This document shows positions 61,436-64,000 of a DNA stretch of 64,000 bases, piece after piece. The first letter of the stretch is position 1. Every line of letters starts with the position of its first letter. The DNA comes from Enterobacillus tribolii (lineage in GTDB: Bacteria; Pseudomonadota; Gammaproteobacteria; Enterobacterales; Enterobacteriaceae). The stretch is taken from NCBI RefSeq assembly GCF_003363015.1, contig NZ_QRAP01000005.1, positions 1-64,000 of the forward strand. Direction: 5' to 3'. The position numbers and the translations under genes were made by a program. Below the pieces are notes generated by a model. It was not told the origin of the DNA. It worked only from the letters and a program-made list of their open reading frames with translations, and made no database searches.

Positions 61436-62235
61436 GCGCGGGCGGCCTTTGCCAGCATTTTCTTCAGCGCGTGCGACACGGCCACAAAGCCAAAGCTGGC
61501 CGTTACCATCGTCGCGGAACCAAACCCGGCGGCGCAATCCATCCGCTTCGGTCCTTCGGCGGTGCTGCGCGATGCGCACACGCTGCCGTCCGGCTGCGGA
61601 TAAACCAGGGGTTCGCTGGAAAATACGCAGTCGATGCCAATCTTGCCCTTGCTGTTTTTTACCACGCCGAAGTCATGCTTCAAACGCTCCCGCAGCTTAG
61701 CCGCCAGCGGATCCTGGATCGTCTTCGCCAGATCGGCCACTTCAATACGCGTGGGATCGATTTGCCCGCCTGCGCCGCCGGTCGTCACGACCGGGATCTT
61801 ATAACGACGGCAGTACGACAACAGCGCGGCCTTGGGGCGAACGCTGTCGATCGCGTCGATCACATAGCTGAAGCGATCGTCGATCAGCGTCGCCACATTG
61901 TCCGGCGTAATGAAATCATCAATGCAGGTCACGCAGCACTCAGGATTGATCTCGCGAATACGCTCCGCCATTACGTCGGTTTTGGCTTTACCGACATTCC
62001 CTTTCAGTGCCGGAACCTGACGGTTGGTATTGGTAACGCACACGTCATCCATATCAATCAGCGTGATCGCGCCAATCCCGGTGCGCGCCAGCGCCTCGGC
62101 CGCCCATGAACCGACCCCGCCGATACCGATAACGCACACGTGTGCCTGTGAAAACACCTCCAGCGCATCCTGACCGTACAGCCGGGCAATGCCGCTGAAA
62201 CGCTGTTGGTAACCGTCTGAAAAAGAGATAGTCAT
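61426..62235 (-). CDS. tcdA: tRNA threonylcarbamoyladenosine dehydratase TcdA (CsdL)
   Basis: TcdA cyclises t6A37 of tRNA to ct6A with ATP and works with the CsdA-CsdE sulfur relay. The 269 residues (E. coli 268) form an E1/ThiF-like enzyme. Nucleotide loop IGIGGVGSWAAEALARTG is at about 36-53, and the LIDMDDVCVTNTNRQ stretch is also present. It is convergent with csdE, as in E. coli. Confidence 0.95.
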   Translation of the reverse strand: MTISFSDGYQQRFSGIARLYGQDALEVFSQAHVCVIGIGGVGSWAAEALARTGIGAITLIDMDDVCVTNTNRQVPALKGNVGKAKTDVMAERIREINPECCVTCIDDFITPDNVATLIDDRFSYVIDAIDSVRPKAALLSYCRRYKIPVVTTGGAGGQIDPTRIEVADLAKTIQDPLAAKLRERLKHDFGVVKNSKGKIGIDCVFSSEPLVYPQPDGSVCASRSTAEGPKRMDCAAGFGSATMVTASFGFVAVSHALKKMLAKAARAQA

Positions 62236-62349
62236 CGAATTGGAACCTCTGCGTCCGCCGGCCAGGCCGAACGGGAATCACATTTAATGCATTTATGTTC
62301 AGGCCGTTACGCCTGAATCACACTGTCTGGACTAACCGGATGGAAAACA

Positions 62350-62375
62350 AAAGGGGCGAATCATGTCGCCCCTTT
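62350..62375. terminator. Terminator of mltA
   Basis: AAGGGGCGA (62351-62359) and TCGCCCCTT (62366-62374) form a 9-bp stem. On the minus strand TTTTGTTTTCC follows, suiting mltA, whose stop is 22 bases away. Confidence 0.82.
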
Positions 62376-62396
62376 CTGCTCCCTCAGCGAATACCG

Positions 62397-63542
62397 CTAT
62401 TGAAAGGTATTCAGCACGGAAGATGCGGACTGACTCTGGTTGGCTCCCAGCATCAAACCGGCACCCGGCGCGCTCTTCAGCACCCAGACCCGTCCGTAAT
62501 GGTTATAGAACCCGGCTTCATGGCCCGCAGCATCACCGATGCCCTGATAAATATCGAAGTGCTGACCTTTGATTGCGCCGCCGACGTCCAGCGCCACCAT
62601 CAGGCGCATCTGATATTGTCCGGTGAATTTACCCTGGTTGTCCAGCAGCGGCACTTCCGCCAGCAACGTCGTACCCGCCGGGATCAGAGAACGATCCGAC
62701 GCCACCGAGGCCTGCGCCACCAACGGGACGCCGCTGGCGCCTTTCACCGGCGCCAGAACCTCCGGCTTGAAAAATACGAATGACGAATTCTGCTCCAGCA
62801 GTTCCCGCACTTCCGCCGCCGAATGCGTGTCTGCCCAGCGGCGGATCGCCTGCATGGACATATCTTCACGCGCCACTTCGCCGCGATCGATCAAGACCTT
62901 GCCAACGCTATAATAACCGTGACCATTTTTGCCGGCGTAGCCGAAGAAAGTCAGCGGACGCCCGTCGCCGAAGTCCACGTAAGCGCTGCCCTGCACTTCC
63001 ATCATAAAGTTATCCAGCATGGAGTTACTGTAGGCCAGCTCAAGCCCGCGGTTGTTCAGCGCACCGGAGTAAATCGCCGCGCGATCCGGCAGGCGCCCTT
63101 TCCCTTTGGGAGGCATCCGGTAAATCGGGTACTGAAATTCACCCTGACGGGTATGGCGGGCCTGGATAACCGGCGTGTAATAACCGGTAAACTGCACGTT
63201 GCCGTAGTTATCCTTTCCTTCCATTTGATAGGCATTCAGACCGAACTGCGCCAGTTGCCGTGTATCGCCGCCGGCCATCAGCCAGCTCTTCACCGCCTGA
63301 AACGTGTCGCTGTTACGCCCGTATAAGCTGGGAGAGACGCGCTGAATAGCCTGTACCTGATCAGAGAATCCCTTGGCGTTCGCCGGGTAGCCCATCGCAT
63401 TCGGACGGTTAACCAACTCCAGCGGCTCATCTATGCGGCCATCCTTATACTGCTGCCCCTTATCCGTAGGCTTTGACGAACATCCGGCAAGCAACGCCGC
63501 CAGCAAGCCGCCCAACACATATTTCTCCCACCGGCCTTTCAT
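62397..63542 (-). CDS. mltA: Membrane-bound lytic murein transglycosylase A
   Basis: MltA is an outer-membrane lipoprotein that cleaves peptidoglycan glycan strands, forming 1,6-anhydromuramyl ends. The ATG at 63542 (MKGRWEKYVLGG) gives 381 residues with the lipobox LAGC (C21). The double-psi barrel and insert domain follow. The catalytic aspartate is in MVALDVGGAIKGQHFD near residue 330. It has roughly 16-19 more C-terminal residues than E. coli MltA (365), a polar tail rich in serine and glutamine. Confidence 0.94.
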   Translation of the reverse strand: MKGRWEKYVLGGLLAALLAGCSSKPTDKGQQYKDGRIDEPLELVNRPNAMGYPANAKGFSDQVQAIQRVSPSLYGRNSDTFQAVKSWLMAGGDTRQLAQFGLNAYQMEGKDNYGNVQFTGYYTPVIQARHTRQGEFQYPIYRMPPKGKGRLPDRAAIYSGALNNRGLELAYSNSMLDNFMMEVQGSAYVDFGDGRPLTFFGYAGKNGHGYYSVGKVLIDRGEVAREDMSMQAIRRWADTHSAAEVRELLEQNSSFVFFKPEVLAPVKGASGVPLVAQASVASDRSLIPAGTTLLAEVPLLDNQGKFTGQYQMRLMVALDVGGAIKGQHFDIYQGIGDAAGHEAGFYNHYGRVWVLKSAPGAGLMLGANQSQSASSVLNTFQ

Positions 63543-63716
63543 CTCTCTACCCCGCAGCAAATCACTTCCGGCGCAAGATAACAAACCCACCGGCTAAAAG
63601 GAATTGCCCGTTTCAAAAAACCGGCGCGCTAAGTCAAATCAGCCGCCCAAAAAAAGAACGAAACGTGCAATTATCGGACACCTAAAGAAAAATTTGGGAG
63701 CAAGCTCAAATAATGC

Positions 63717-63744
63717 TTGCATGAAATCCATGGAGGAGTATTAT
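63717..63744 (+). promoter_or_regulatory. Promoter of the initiator tRNA operon
   Basis: TTGCAT (63717-63722) and TATTAT (63739-63744) are 16 bases apart, followed by a G/C-rich discriminator TCGCCCTC. This is a typical stable-RNA promoter. It is about 15-20 bases upstream of the first tRNA. Confidence 0.78.
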
Positions 63745-63758
63745 TCGCCCTCATCGGA

Positions 63759-63835
<77 letters not shown>

Positions 63836-63885
63836 ATTCGATGCATTCCGGTGCAGAGAGAATAAAAAAAGCAGTAGAAGACGGA

Positions 63886-63962
<77 letters not shown>

Positions 63963-63974
63963 ACGTCACAAATG

Positions 63975-64000
63975 AACACCCTTAAGGGTGTTTTTTTTAT
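63975..64000 (+). terminator. Terminator of the tRNA-fMet operon
   Basis: AACACCCTT and AAGGGTGTT form a 9-bp palindromic stem, followed by a run of T to the end of the window. It lies 12 bases past the second tRNA. Confidence 0.9.

Overview
This window is core chromosome of an Enterobacterales bacterium. Gene order and protein sequences follow Escherichia coli closely, but blocks that are far apart in E. coli are joined here. A plant-associated or soil genus of Pectobacteriaceae or Yersiniaceae (Brenneria, Dickeya or Serratia-like) is my inference; no species can be named from the sequence alone.

Layout: 1-130 carries the P1 promoter of an rRNA operon that runs leftward out of the window. 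Then follow gmhB, the MetJ-type controlled metNIQ methionine importer, rcsF-trmO, proS, the leftward group yaeQ-arfB-nlpE, yaeP-rof, a small c-type cytochrome and tilS. From 10.8 to 17.9 kb lies a complete acid-stress lysine module, cadC-cadB-cadA-dtpC, at the place where E. coli has ldcC. From 18 to 38 kb is the leftward envelope, lipid and translation block: yaeR, accA, dnaE, rnhB, lpxB, lpxA, fabZ, lpxD, skp, bamA, rseP, cdsA, uppS, dxr, frr, pyrH, tsf, rpsB. map starts divergently at 38.5 kb. A visibly AT-rich 2.2 kb insert with a small unknown gene and a LysR-type regulator separates map from glnD-dapD-yaeH. At 45.7-49.1 kb is a rightward cluster of a ferric-reductase-like flavocytochrome and an OmpR-type two-component system. 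The rest resembles the 63-min region of E. coli: yqcA, truC, yqcC, syd, queF, ppnN, xni, rlmM, ygdD, gcvA/gcvB, ygdI, csdA-csdE, tcdA, mltA and two initiator tRNA-Met genes.

The most unusual feature is at 50.8-52.6 kb, between yqcC and syd, where E. coli has one copy of the CsrA-sequestering small RNA CsrB. Here there are three complete leftward copies in a tandem array with an exact 611-base period. Each has its own terminator, its own promoter region and its own UvrY/GacA-type 18-base palindrome upstream. The RNA bodies are about 99% identical by eye, while parts of the upstream spacers have diverged. This suggests increased CsrB dosage under BarA-UvrY control, kept uniform by gene conversion or selection.

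A second, weaker candidate is a promoter-plus-terminator unit of about 150 nt between dxr and uppS, either a small RNA or an attenuating leader for the uppS-bamA operon. The other genes fit known housekeeping roles.
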